A DNA stretch of 51,196 nt from Planctomycetota bacterium (GTDB lineage Bacteria; Planctomycetota; Phycisphaerae; Phycisphaerales; SM1A02), in contig JADFOJ010000012.1 in NCBI GenBank assembly GCA_022562915.1, positions 1-51,196 of the forward strand, given 5' to 3'. The translations under genes and the position numbers were made by a program. Under the pieces are notes generated by a model. That model searched no databases, was not told the origin of the DNA, and saw nothing but the letters and a program-made list of their open reading frames with translations. Shown piece after piece: positions 32,657 to 40,206 of the stretch; the first letter of the stretch is position 1; every line of letters starts with the position of its first letter.

Positions 32657-34087
32657 TCAGATCGGCGGGTCGCCGGAGTCGTACGCCGCGGCGTACTCGA
32701 CCGGTGCGACCGCGGGCGAGTAGTCCTTGAAACGGGTGCACTGCTCGATCCAGGAGAGCTTCACCACGTCGGTGGGGCCGTTGCGCTGCTTGGCGATGAT
32801 CAACTCGGCGACGTGCGACGGATCGTAGTCGTCTTCGCCCTTGTGGTAGTAGTCCTCCCGGTGCAGCAACACGACGACGTCCGCGTCCTGCTCCAGCGAA
32901 CCGCTCTCGCGCAGATCGCTCAGACGCGGGCGGTGGCCCTCGCGCTGCTCCGGCGAGCGGTTGAGCTGGCTGAGGCAGACGACCGGGACGTTCAGCTCGC
33001 GGGCCAGCGCCTTGAGGCCCCGGCTGATCGCGCTGACCTCGAGCTGGCGGCTCTCCACCCTTCCCCCGGTGGTGATGAGCTGGATGTAATCGATGATGAT
33101 CGCCTTGACGCCGTGCTTTGAGACCAGCCGGCGTGCCCGCGCCCGGATCTGCAGCAGCGTCGCGCCGGCGAGGTCGTCGATGTACATCGGCGCGTCGCGA
33201 AGGTCTCCGCACGCGGAAAAAAGCCGGCTGTAGTGCTCCTTGCCGAGCATCATCCGCCTGAGACGGTGCAGATCGATGCCGGAACGCGACGCCAGGAGCC
33301 GCTCGACGAGCTGGTGCTTGCTCATCTCCAGACTGAACACGCCAACGCCGTCACCGCGAACGGCCATGTTCTCGGCGATGTTCAGCGCCAACGCAGTCTT
33401 TCCCATCGAGGGTCTTCCGGCAATGATGATGACGTCGCCCGGTTGAAAGCCGCCGGTGATCTCATCGAGGTCGGTAAAGCCGGTAAGCACGCCCGTCGAT
33501 CCCCGGCCGTCGCTCGCCTGGAGTTTCTCGACGACCTCCTGGACGAGGCGCCCGAGCACCTCGACCTCGCTTTGCTCGTATCGCTCGGCGATCGCGAAGA
33601 TGCGGGCCTCGGCCGCGTCGAGGATCTCCGACGCGCTGTCACGACTCTCGAACGCCAGTTGGAGTATCACACCCGCCTCCTCGATGAGGCGGCGCACCAT
33701 GGCCTTCTCGCGCACGAGGCGCGCATAGTGAACGGCGTTGGCAGCCGTCGGCACACCGCTGGCAAGTTCCACGAGGTAGTCCTGGCCGCCGACCGCCTCG
33801 AGAATGTCACGATCAACCAGGAGCTGGCTGAGCTGGACGATATCGAGCGAGGCGTTGGCATCGTACAACTCGACCATGGCGTCGTAGACGAAGCCGTTGG
33901 TGGGCTTGTAGAAGTCCTTGCCGTCCCTGATGATGAACGTGGTGTCCCCCAGGACGCGCGGTTCCAGCAGGATCGAGCCGAGCAGACACATCTCCGCCTC
34001 GATGGCGTGGGGTGGAAGCTGCTCGAAGAGCCGGGCGATGCGCCGGGAATCGGCCCGGGCGAGGCCGGCCGTGGGCGATGTGCTCAT
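32657..34087 (-). CDS. dnaB: Replicative DNA helicase DnaB
   Basis: The 476-aa product has the N-terminal DnaB domain (PPHAIEAEMCLLGSILLEP; YLVELASGVPTAANAVHYA), a linker, and the RecA-like motor: TGFTDLDEITGGFQPGDVII, Walker A GRPSMGKT (about residue 223), SLEMSKHQLVERLL, Walker B IIIDYIQLI, and the arginine-finger region RPRLSDLRESGSLEQDADVV. It unwinds DNA ahead of the replisome as a hexamer. It follows the HU-like gene by 21 bases and probably shares its promoter. No intein is present, although dnaB is a common intein site. Confidence 0.96.
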   Translation of the reverse strand: MSTSPTAGLARADSRRIARLFEQLPPHAIEAEMCLLGSILLEPRVLGDTTFIIRDGKDFYKPTNGFVYDAMVELYDANASLDIVQLSQLLVDRDILEAVGGQDYLVELASGVPTAANAVHYARLVREKAMVRRLIEEAGVILQLAFESRDSASEILDAAEARIFAIAERYEQSEVEVLGRLVQEVVEKLQASDGRGSTGVLTGFTDLDEITGGFQPGDVIIIAGRPSMGKTALALNIAENMAVRGDGVGVFSLEMSKHQLVERLLASRSGIDLHRLRRMMLGKEHYSRLFSACGDLRDAPMYIDDLAGATLLQIRARARRLVSKHGVKAIIIDYIQLITTGGRVESRQLEVSAISRGLKALARELNVPVVCLSQLNRSPEQREGHRPRLSDLRESGSLEQDADVVVLLHREDYYHKGEDDYDPSHVAELIIAKQRNGPTDVVKLSWIEQCTRFKDYSPAVAPVEYAAAYDSGDPPI

Positions 34088-34108
34088 GATGACACGTCAG
34101 GATACCCG

Positions 34109-34483
34109 CTACCGGGCGCCCACCGGCTCCGGCGTGCGTTTTCGCTTCTCTCGCACCTTGGCGCCGTTGCCACGGTCCTTCTCGCCCTTGACCGCGGCGC
34201 CGTCCTCCAAGGCGATTCTCATCAGGCGACCGACCTTGAACTTGACCGTCTTCTTGGCGGGGACGGGCACGCGCTCGAGTGTCTTGGGATTCTGGGCGAT
34301 GCGCTTGGCGCGGTGACGGATCTCGAAAACGCCGAAGTCGCGGAACTCCAGCCGGTTGCCACGTCGCAATTCATCGATGACCTTGTTCAGGAAGCATTGC
34401 ACCGTCTTCTTCACCACGACGCGTTTCTGGTTCGTCTCCGCGGCGATGCGGTCGATGAGATCTTTTTTCGTAGTGGTCGACAT
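34109..34483 (-). CDS. HU/IHF-family DNA-binding protein
   Basis: The 124-aa product starts MSTTTKKDLIDRIAAET and holds the HU/IHF fold with the beta-arm region RLEFRDFGVFEIRHRAKRIA, where the usual GRNP tip reads AQNPKT. The C-terminal 25 residues (KGEKDRGNGAKVREKRKRTP) form a basic tail longer than in HU. It bends and packs DNA. ATG 34483 is preferred over one six codons upstream because AAGGGGG precedes it. It has a strong promoter and is followed by dnaB, linking nucleoid and replication genes. Confidence 0.93.
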   Translation of the reverse strand: MSTTTKKDLIDRIAAETNQKRVVVKKTVQCFLNKVIDELRRGNRLEFRDFGVFEIRHRAKRIAQNPKTLERVPVPAKKTVKFKVGRLMRIALEDGAAVKGEKDRGNGAKVREKRKRTPEPVGAR

Positions 34484-34531
34484 GTCCAGCCCCCTTTTCA
34501 CGACTGTGCAGCCATCCCGTCAGGGACTCCA

Positions 34532-34560
34532 AGTATGCCAGTTCCGCGCAGCGGTGTCAA
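34532..34560 (-). promoter_or_regulatory. Strong sigma-70-type promoter for the HU-dnaB operon
   Basis: On the minus strand a perfect TTGACA (34560-34555) is separated by 17 bases from CATACT (34537-34532), preceded by TGG. The predicted transcript start is near 34525, about 42 bases before the HU start. This is the best promoter I see in the window. Confidence 0.75.
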
Positions 34561-34656
34561 GGACAACTCTACCAAGGGCAAGATGTTACCACAACAAAAA
34601 CAGCATTCGGCGAATCCGCCGCAGGGGCCCGTCATATGGGCGGATCGAGCGATCGC

Positions 34657-34989
34657 TCAGTCGCTGCCGCGCGTCGTGAGCGTACGAACGTACGTCGTGG
34701 AATACTCCCGCGGACGGCCGTTGTTGGTGCGCCGGCGGTCATACGTGATGATCACGGCCCGTCCGCCGGCGGCGATCGTCGGCTCGTCGATATTGAGCGG
34801 CCCGTCGTTGCGCCCGTACTCCCACGCGGCGGCATCGGGCGGTGTCGCCAGGACGAGGCCCGGCGCAACGCCGGCGGCGAAACGACTCGGCGCGGCACCC
34901 GCACCGGTCCCGCAGCCGACCACGGTCAGGGCGGTCATCGCGGCCAGAATGCCCGGAAACAGCACCGGCTGCTGGAATATCCTCTTCAT
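34657..34989 (-). CDS. Small lipoprotein of unknown function
   Basis: The 110-aa product starts MKRIFQQPVLFPGILAAMTA and has a lipobox LTVVGCG with Cys near residue 26. The mature part is short, Ala/Gly-rich, and ends in RRRTNNGRPREYSTTYVRTL. I do not recognise a family. GGAGG precedes the ATG by about 8 bases. It lies alone between the HU promoter region and the divergent TrkA gene; the 200-base gap to TrkA must hold both promoters. Confidence 0.75.
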   Translation of the reverse strand: MKRIFQQPVLFPGILAAMTALTVVGCGTGAGAAPSRFAAGVAPGLVLATPPDAAAWEYGRNDGPLNIDEPTIAAGGRAVIITYDRRRTNNGRPREYSTTYVRTLTTRGSD

Positions 34990-35190
34990 CGAACGTACCT
35001 CCACCCAACAGGATACAAACCCCGCGCCAAGGGGCCGTCCAGCGCCGTACGCCGGTTTTTGGCGGATTCCCTGATGCCCGTACGCGACACGTGCGTGGCG
35101 TGGACGCAACGACCGGGGACGGGGATGGCGCATGGCGGGCAAGGCGGGTAAGATCGTCCCTTGGTCCGGAGCGGCATCGAGACACGCCCC

Positions 35191-36537
35191 ATGAACATCA
35201 TCATCTGCGGCGCCGGACAGGTGGGCACGCACGCCGCGGAGGCGCTCGCCCAGGACGACCACGAGATCACCGTGGTCGACCGCGACCCCGAGCGGTTGCG
35301 GTCGATCTCCGACACGATGGACGTGGCGGTCCTCTGCGGCAACTGCGCCGAAGCCGAGGTGTTGCGCGAGGCCGGCGGCGAGGACGCCGACATGCTGCTG
35401 GCAGCGACGCCAATTGACGAGGTCAACCTGCTGACGGCCGTGGTGGCCGGGAAGATCGGGACCTCCAAGACGATCGCACGGGTCCATCACGGCGCCTACT
35501 TCGACAACCGCGGCCTCAACTACGAACTGGATCTCGGCATCGACCGCCTCATCTGCCCGGAATACTCGACGGCGCTGGAGATCGCCAGCAACCTCCGCAA
35601 CCCCGGCTCGCTCGCCGTGGAGAACTTCGCCCGCGGCACGATCCAGATGCAGCAGCTTCCGGTGGCGAACGACGCCACGGCAATCGGCAAATCGCTCTCG
35701 CAACTGGCGCTGGCGGGAACGCGTCTCGCCGCCATCACGCGCAACCGCGAGGCGTTCATTCCGGACGCCTCCAGCGTGGTGCAGCGCGGCGACACCGTGA
35801 TCCTGGTCGGGAACGAGGCGGACTTCCTGGAGGCCCGCAAGCAGTTCCACGACGACAAGGCCGGCCGTCGCCGCATCGTGCTCATGGGCGGCACGCCGAT
35901 GGCGGTGTGGCTCTGCCGCAAGTTGCGCGATCGCAACTTCTCCATCCGCCTGTTCGAGATCAATCGCCGGCGGGCCGAGGAGCTCGCGGAGAAACTCGAC
36001 TGGGTCACGGTTCTCCAGGCGGACCCGACCCAGCGCGACGTCGGCGTTGAGGAGCACATCGGCCAGGCCGACGTGTTCATCGCCCTCCGGAACGCCGACG
36101 AACAGAACATCATCGCCTCGGTGCTCGCCAAGACCTTCGGCGTCACCATGGTGATCGCCGTGGCGCACAGCTCGACGTACCTCGATCTCGGCTATCACAT
36201 CGGCGTCGATCGCGTGTTCAGCCCCAGCCGGGTCGCGGCGAAGGAGATCCAGCGGATGCTGGACGAGGGGCCGCTGCGAAAGCTGGAGACGCTCGCCGAC
36301 GGCGTGGTGGACGCCTATCAGGTGCGCGTCCGCATCGAGGGCGAGGCGGTCGGCCGGAAGCTCAAGGAAATCAAGCTCTCGCCGAACTGGATCGTGACGG
36401 CGATCCGCCGCGGTGACCGGGCGTGGGTCCCCGGCGCCGACGACGCGCTGGAGGTCGGTGACACGGCGCTGCTCGTCGGACGGCACGGCACCGAGCAGCA
36501 ACTCAAGAGGCTGTTCATCGGGGACCGCGCGGGATGA
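35191..36537 (+). CDS. trkA: Trk potassium uptake regulatory subunit TrkA
   Basis: The 448-aa product has two RCK units. The first Rossmann fold begins IIICGAGQVGTHAAEAL with the NAD-binding acidic end VVDRD near residue 30; the second begins RRIVLMGGTPMAVWLCRKLR near 230, where the glycine motif is degenerate (GGTPMA), as often seen in the second half. Each is followed by a TrkA-C domain (IGKSLSQLALAGTRLAAITR; VGRKLKEIKLSPNWIVTAIR). It gates the TrkH channel in response to nucleotides. ATG 35191 is chosen over an upstream start because the Rossmann strand starts there. It overlaps trkH by four bases (ATGA). Confidence 0.93.
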   Translation: MNIIICGAGQVGTHAAEALAQDDHEITVVDRDPERLRSISDTMDVAVLCGNCAEAEVLREAGGEDADMLLAATPIDEVNLLTAVVAGKIGTSKTIARVHHGAYFDNRGLNYELDLGIDRLICPEYSTALEIASNLRNPGSLAVENFARGTIQMQQLPVANDATAIGKSLSQLALAGTRLAAITRNREAFIPDASSVVQRGDTVILVGNEADFLEARKQFHDDKAGRRRIVLMGGTPMAVWLCRKLRDRNFSIRLFEINRRRAEELAEKLDWVTVLQADPTQRDVGVEEHIGQADVFIALRNADEQNIIASVLAKTFGVTMVIAVAHSSTYLDLGYHIGVDRVFSPSRVAAKEIQRMLDEGPLRKLETLADGVVDAYQVRVRIEGEAVGRKLKEIKLSPNWIVTAIRRGDRAWVPGADDALEVGDTALLVGRHGTEQQLKRLFIGDRAG

Positions 36538-38087
36538 ACTTCCGGTACGTCCTGAAGCAGCTCGGCCTGCTGCTGCTGGTGCTCAGCGGAGTCCTGCTGG
36601 CGATGGGGTTCGTGTTCTACGTCGTCGAAGCGCTGCTTCACCACGACGTGCAGCCGGCGGCGCGGTGGGCGGTCGCCGCCAGCGGGCTCATCGGGGGGCT
36701 CCTGGGCCTCGGGCTGTGGTGGACGGGACGCAAGGCGGGTGGGCACCTGGGTCGCCGCGAGGCCTTGCTGCTGGTGGCGGTGTCCTGGCTGGTCGGGGCT
36801 GCCTTCGCGGGACTGCCGTTCTTCCTCTGGGCGCACTGGCCGGGCACCGACGCGGCGCCGGATCATCCGTTTCGGAATTTCTACGACTGCTACTTCGAGT
36901 CGATGAGCGGGCTGACGACGACCGGCGCGACGATCCTGTCGGACATCGAGTCCGTGCCGCCCAGTCTACTGCTGTGGCGGGCATTCACCCAGTGGATCGG
37001 CGGGCTCGGCATCGTCGTCCTGTTCGTGGCGGTACTGCCGTCGCTGGGCGTCGGCGGCAAGCGGCTCTTTCAGATCGAGGCGCCGGGGCCGGCACCGGAG
37101 GGGCTGCAACCGCAGATCCACCAGACGGCCCGGGTGCTGCTGTACATTTACCTGGCGCTCACCGCGGCCGAGATCCTCGCTCTGCTCGTCGCGGGCATGT
37201 CCTTCTTTGACGCGGTCTGCCACACCTTCACGACGATCGCCACCGCGGGGTTCAGCACGAGAAACGGGAGCATCGGTGCGTACGACAGCCTGGCGATCGA
37301 CATCATTCTCATCGTGTTCATGGTGCTGTCGGCCGTGAACTTCGGGCTCTACTTCGCCCTGCTGCGTCGCCGGTACGGCACGGTGCTGCGTGACCCGGAA
37401 CTGCGCACCTATCTGATCCTGCTCGCCGCCGGTGCGACGGTGATCTCGCTGTGCCTGTTGCGGCATTCGATAACGCTGACGACGGGCGACCCCATTCCGG
37501 TCGGAACGGCGTCAGCGATCCGCTACGGCGTCTTCACGACCGTCGCGATCGGCACCACCACCGGCTACACGAACTGCGATTTCGACACGTGGCCTTTTGC
37601 GGCCAAGGCCGTCCTCGTGGCGCTCATGTTCATCGGCGGCTCCGCCGGCTCGACTGCCGGCGGAATCAAGGTCATTCGCATCTGGATCGCGTTCAAGATC
37701 CTGCTCTCGGAGATCGAGCGCGTGTTCCGGCCCCACGTCGTGCGGCCGGTCCGCGTGGGACGAGCCGTCGTGGACGATCAGCTCAAGCTGGCGACGATTT
37801 CCTACATACTCGGCATCGTGGTGCTGTTCGCCGTCGGCTCCTTCGCCGTCATGGTGTTCGAGCGGTTCAACCCGGCAACGACGTGCGACTACACGACCGC
37901 CGCAGGTGCCAGCATCGCCTGCCTGTTCACGATCGGCCCGGGCCTGGCGCAGGTCGGGGCGATCGAGAACTACGGCTGGATGACCCCCTACAGCAAGATG
38001 CTGCTGGCCCTGTGGATGGCACTGGGGCGGCTGGAGGTCTTCGCGATCATCGTCCTGCTCACGCCCCGGTTCTGGCGCGAGGACTGA
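36534..38087 (+). CDS. trkH: Trk potassium channel subunit TrkH
   Basis: The 517-aa product has about ten to twelve membrane helices in four M1-P-M2 repeats. Filter-like segments are visible: SMSGLTTTGATIL, TFTTIATAGFSTRNG, VAIGTTTGYTNCDFD and a last, weaker FTIGPGLAQVG. The PVRVGRAVVDDQL loop and FIGGSAGSTAGGIKVIRIWI helix are typical of TrkH/TrkG. It forms the potassium-conducting pore with TrkA as its cytoplasmic gate. Coupling by the ATGA overlap supports one complex. Confidence 0.94.
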   Translation: MNFRYVLKQLGLLLLVLSGVLLAMGFVFYVVEALLHHDVQPAARWAVAASGLIGGLLGLGLWWTGRKAGGHLGRREALLLVAVSWLVGAAFAGLPFFLWAHWPGTDAAPDHPFRNFYDCYFESMSGLTTTGATILSDIESVPPSLLLWRAFTQWIGGLGIVVLFVAVLPSLGVGGKRLFQIEAPGPAPEGLQPQIHQTARVLLYIYLALTAAEILALLVAGMSFFDAVCHTFTTIATAGFSTRNGSIGAYDSLAIDIILIVFMVLSAVNFGLYFALLRRRYGTVLRDPELRTYLILLAAGATVISLCLLRHSITLTTGDPIPVGTASAIRYGVFTTVAIGTTTGYTNCDFDTWPFAAKAVLVALMFIGGSAGSTAGGIKVIRIWIAFKILLSEIERVFRPHVVRPVRVGRAVVDDQLKLATISYILGIVVLFAVGSFAVMVFERFNPATTCDYTTAAGASIACLFTIGPGLAQVGAIENYGWMTPYSKMLLALWMALGRLEVFAIIVLLTPRFWRED

Positions 38088-38125
38088 GCACGGTCCTGCC
38101 ATCGGCCCAGGGGGAGATTAAGACA

Positions 38126-38260
38126 GTGATCCTGAACACGCCGGCCGCGATCGCGGCGCTCAGGATGATCGCCGCGGCGCCCGACCCGTCGCGAACACTG
38201 GAACGGACGGACCTCGAGGGACTGTCATGGCGGTCCGTGGGTCCCGCCAACAGCAAGAGA
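38126..38260 (+). pseudogene. N-terminal stub of a BNR/VPS10-repeat secreted protein
   Basis: GTG 38126, preceded by GGGGGAGA, opens a frame reading ILNTPAAIAALRMIAAAPDP and then LEGLSWRSVGPANSK. The LxWRSVGPAN segment is the usual first blade of large BNR/VPS10 (sortilin-like) propeller proteins, where it continues MGGR. Here it stops after about 45 residues and runs into a palindromic repeat element at 38261. I read it as the start of a gene whose remainder was deleted; certainty is moderate because the piece is short. Confidence 0.5.
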
Positions 38261-38308
38261 GGTGTGGCACGGTTGAACTCGCGAAGCGAGTTCGGCCGTG
38301 GTTGGACG
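38261..38308. repeat. Palindromic repeat element, half copy
   Basis: The left half only: GGTGTGGCACGGTTGA, inner hairpin GAACTCGC-GAA-GCGAGTTC (38275-38293), then GGCCGTGG and TTGGACG, the same loop start as in copy 1. The right half is missing. It directly joins the truncated BNR-type gene stub. Confidence 0.75.
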
Positions 38309-38383
38309 TAACTTCAGCGGGAAGAGGTGGATCACGCTAGGTTCCTGCTCATCGGCGCGGTAGGCTACGGACCGGAGGTCCGG

Positions 38384-40117
38384 ATGGGCGACACGCATCC
38401 AAGGAACCATGTCGTACTGTGCCTGGCGATGATCGTGGTGCCCGTGGGCACCGCGCCGGCGATCGGGCAGGTCGAGTTCGTCGAGGTCGGCGCCAGCCGC
38501 GGCATCGAGCCGTACTGCATGGCGAGCGGCATGGGTGGCGGCGTGGCGGCGGCGGATTTCGATGACGACGGCGACATCGACCTCTTTGTGCCGAACGGCC
38601 TCGGAGTGCCGGACCAGCTCTACCGCAACACCGGAGACGGCCGGTTCGAGGAGATCGCCGCGGCGGTCGGCCTCGCCTCGACCGCCAGCAATCGCTGCGC
38701 GCTGTGGCTGGACTACGACGGCGACCACGACCTCGACCTGCTCGTCGCGGGAGACTGCTGGCACGCGATCGGCAAGTGCGCCGACGGCACGTCGCTGAGG
38801 CTGTATCGCCAGGACGACGACGGTCTCTTCGAGGACGTCACCGTGCAGGCGGGTCTCTTTGGTCAATGGCTCACGCCGGACTTCACCCACGCGGCCGGGC
38901 TGTGTGCCGGGGACCTCAACAACGACGGCTTCCTCGACGTCGTGCTGAGCGGCTGGGATGCCCGGTTGCGGCTGTTCATCAACAACACCGATGGCTCGTT
39001 CCGCGAGACGGCGGCACGTTCGGGTATCGGCGATGTCGAACGGCTGTACTGGCAACCGGTCATGGCCGACTTCAACGGCGACGGTCTGCTCGATCTGTTC
39101 GTCCTGGTCGACTTCGCGGCGAACGTCCTGTTCGTGAACCAGGGCGACGCGACGTTCCTCGAAGCGGCGGGCCCCGCCGGGCTGGACAACGCGATGAACG
39201 ACATGGGCGTGACCATCGGGGACTACGACAACGATGGTGATCCGGACCTCTACATCACCAACATCTACCAGGACAGCGGCGGCGTCCAGCAGCACAACGT
39301 GCTGTACCGCAACGACTCCGCCGGCGATGTGCTCAGCTTCACGGACGTGTCCGGGCCCGCCGGCGTGAGCAACGGCTACTGGGGATGGGGAACGACGTTC
39401 CTGGACGCCGACAACGACGGCATGCTGGACATCGCCGCGACCAACGGCTGGTTCGGCGCGGCGTGGATCAACGATCCCTCCCGCCTGTTCCGCAACGCCG
39501 GGGGCGACCCGGTCGTCTTCGACGACGTCTCGGAGCAGGTGCACTTCGATGACACGAACTTCGGAAGTTCGCTGATCGGCCTCGACTACGACCGCGACGG
39601 CGATCTCGATCTGCTCCAGACGTGCGTCAACGGCCCGCTTCGCCTGCTCGACAACCGCCCGGTCGCACCGGCCGCGCAGAACCGTTACCTCGTCGTCAGG
39701 CCGCGGATGCCGGGCCCGAACCACCGGGCTATCGGGGCCGTCGTCAGGATCTCCACGGACGACGCGAGCATGATGCGCCTGGTCGGCGCCGGAACGAGCT
39801 TTCTCGGGCAGGAGCCGGCCGAAGCGTTCTTCGGCGTGGGCGAGGCCGTCTGGGCCCGGACCGTCTGCATCCACTGGCCCGACGGGTCGCATCGTGCGCT
39901 GGCCGGCGTCGCGACCAACCAGGTCCTCACCGTCCAGGCCGACGGCAACCCCGCGGACATGAACGGCGACCAGACCATCGGCATCGTCGATTTCCTGCTC
40001 CTGCTGGCGGCCTGGGGTGCGTGTCCCGATGCGTCTCACCCCTGTGCAGGCGACCTGGACGGGGACGGAAGCGTCGGCGTACTCGACATGCATGCACTGC
40101 TGACGGACTGGGGATAA
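38384..40117 (+). CDS. Secreted FG-GAP/VCBS-repeat protein with ASPIC/UnbV domain and dockerin-like C terminus
   Basis: The 577-aa product has a signal peptide (about 1-28), then seven or so FG-GAP blades with calcium-binding loops of the type DFDDDGDIDLFV, DLNNDGFLDVVL, DYDNDGDPDLYI and DADNDGMLDIAA. An ASPIC/UnbV domain follows (about 425-510, VRISTDDASMMRLVGAGTSF, FFGVGE, WPDGSHR). The end is a double dockerin-like repeat (DMNGDQTIGIVDFLLLLAAW and DLDGDGSVGVLDMHALLTDW). ATG 38384 follows GGAGGTCCGG, a good ribosome site. It is probably a cell-surface or secreted calcium-binding adhesion protein; no catalytic site is visible. Confidence 0.88.
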   Translation: MGDTHPRNHVVLCLAMIVVPVGTAPAIGQVEFVEVGASRGIEPYCMASGMGGGVAAADFDDDGDIDLFVPNGLGVPDQLYRNTGDGRFEEIAAAVGLASTASNRCALWLDYDGDHDLDLLVAGDCWHAIGKCADGTSLRLYRQDDDGLFEDVTVQAGLFGQWLTPDFTHAAGLCAGDLNNDGFLDVVLSGWDARLRLFINNTDGSFRETAARSGIGDVERLYWQPVMADFNGDGLLDLFVLVDFAANVLFVNQGDATFLEAAGPAGLDNAMNDMGVTIGDYDNDGDPDLYITNIYQDSGGVQQHNVLYRNDSAGDVLSFTDVSGPAGVSNGYWGWGTTFLDADNDGMLDIAATNGWFGAAWINDPSRLFRNAGGDPVVFDDVSEQVHFDDTNFGSSLIGLDYDRDGDLDLLQTCVNGPLRLLDNRPVAPAAQNRYLVVRPRMPGPNHRAIGAVVRISTDDASMMRLVGAGTSFLGQEPAEAFFGVGEAVWARTVCIHWPDGSHRALAGVATNQVLTVQADGNPADMNGDQTIGIVDFLLLLAAWGACPDASHPCAGDLDGDGSVGVLDMHALLTDWG

Positions 40118-40206
40118 GTCCGTAGAAAGAGGGTTGGGCTCGGGGCGGACTGCTGTACCATGCCAGCACATCGGGCGACACTTCTCAGGAAAAGGAGAAC
40201 CGGACC

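Noticed and set aside
32500..32730. Small plus-strand frames reading repeated EDTGDARRHGRRSKTR
   Set aside because: They are translations of the 19-bp tandem repeat inside a palindromic element, not a protein.
34657..36501. Long minus-strand open frame of about 610 codons over trkA
   Set aside because: It is the antisense of trkA joined to the small lipoprotein; high-G/C genes produce such open antisense frames. Only the last 110 residues, from 34989, are real.
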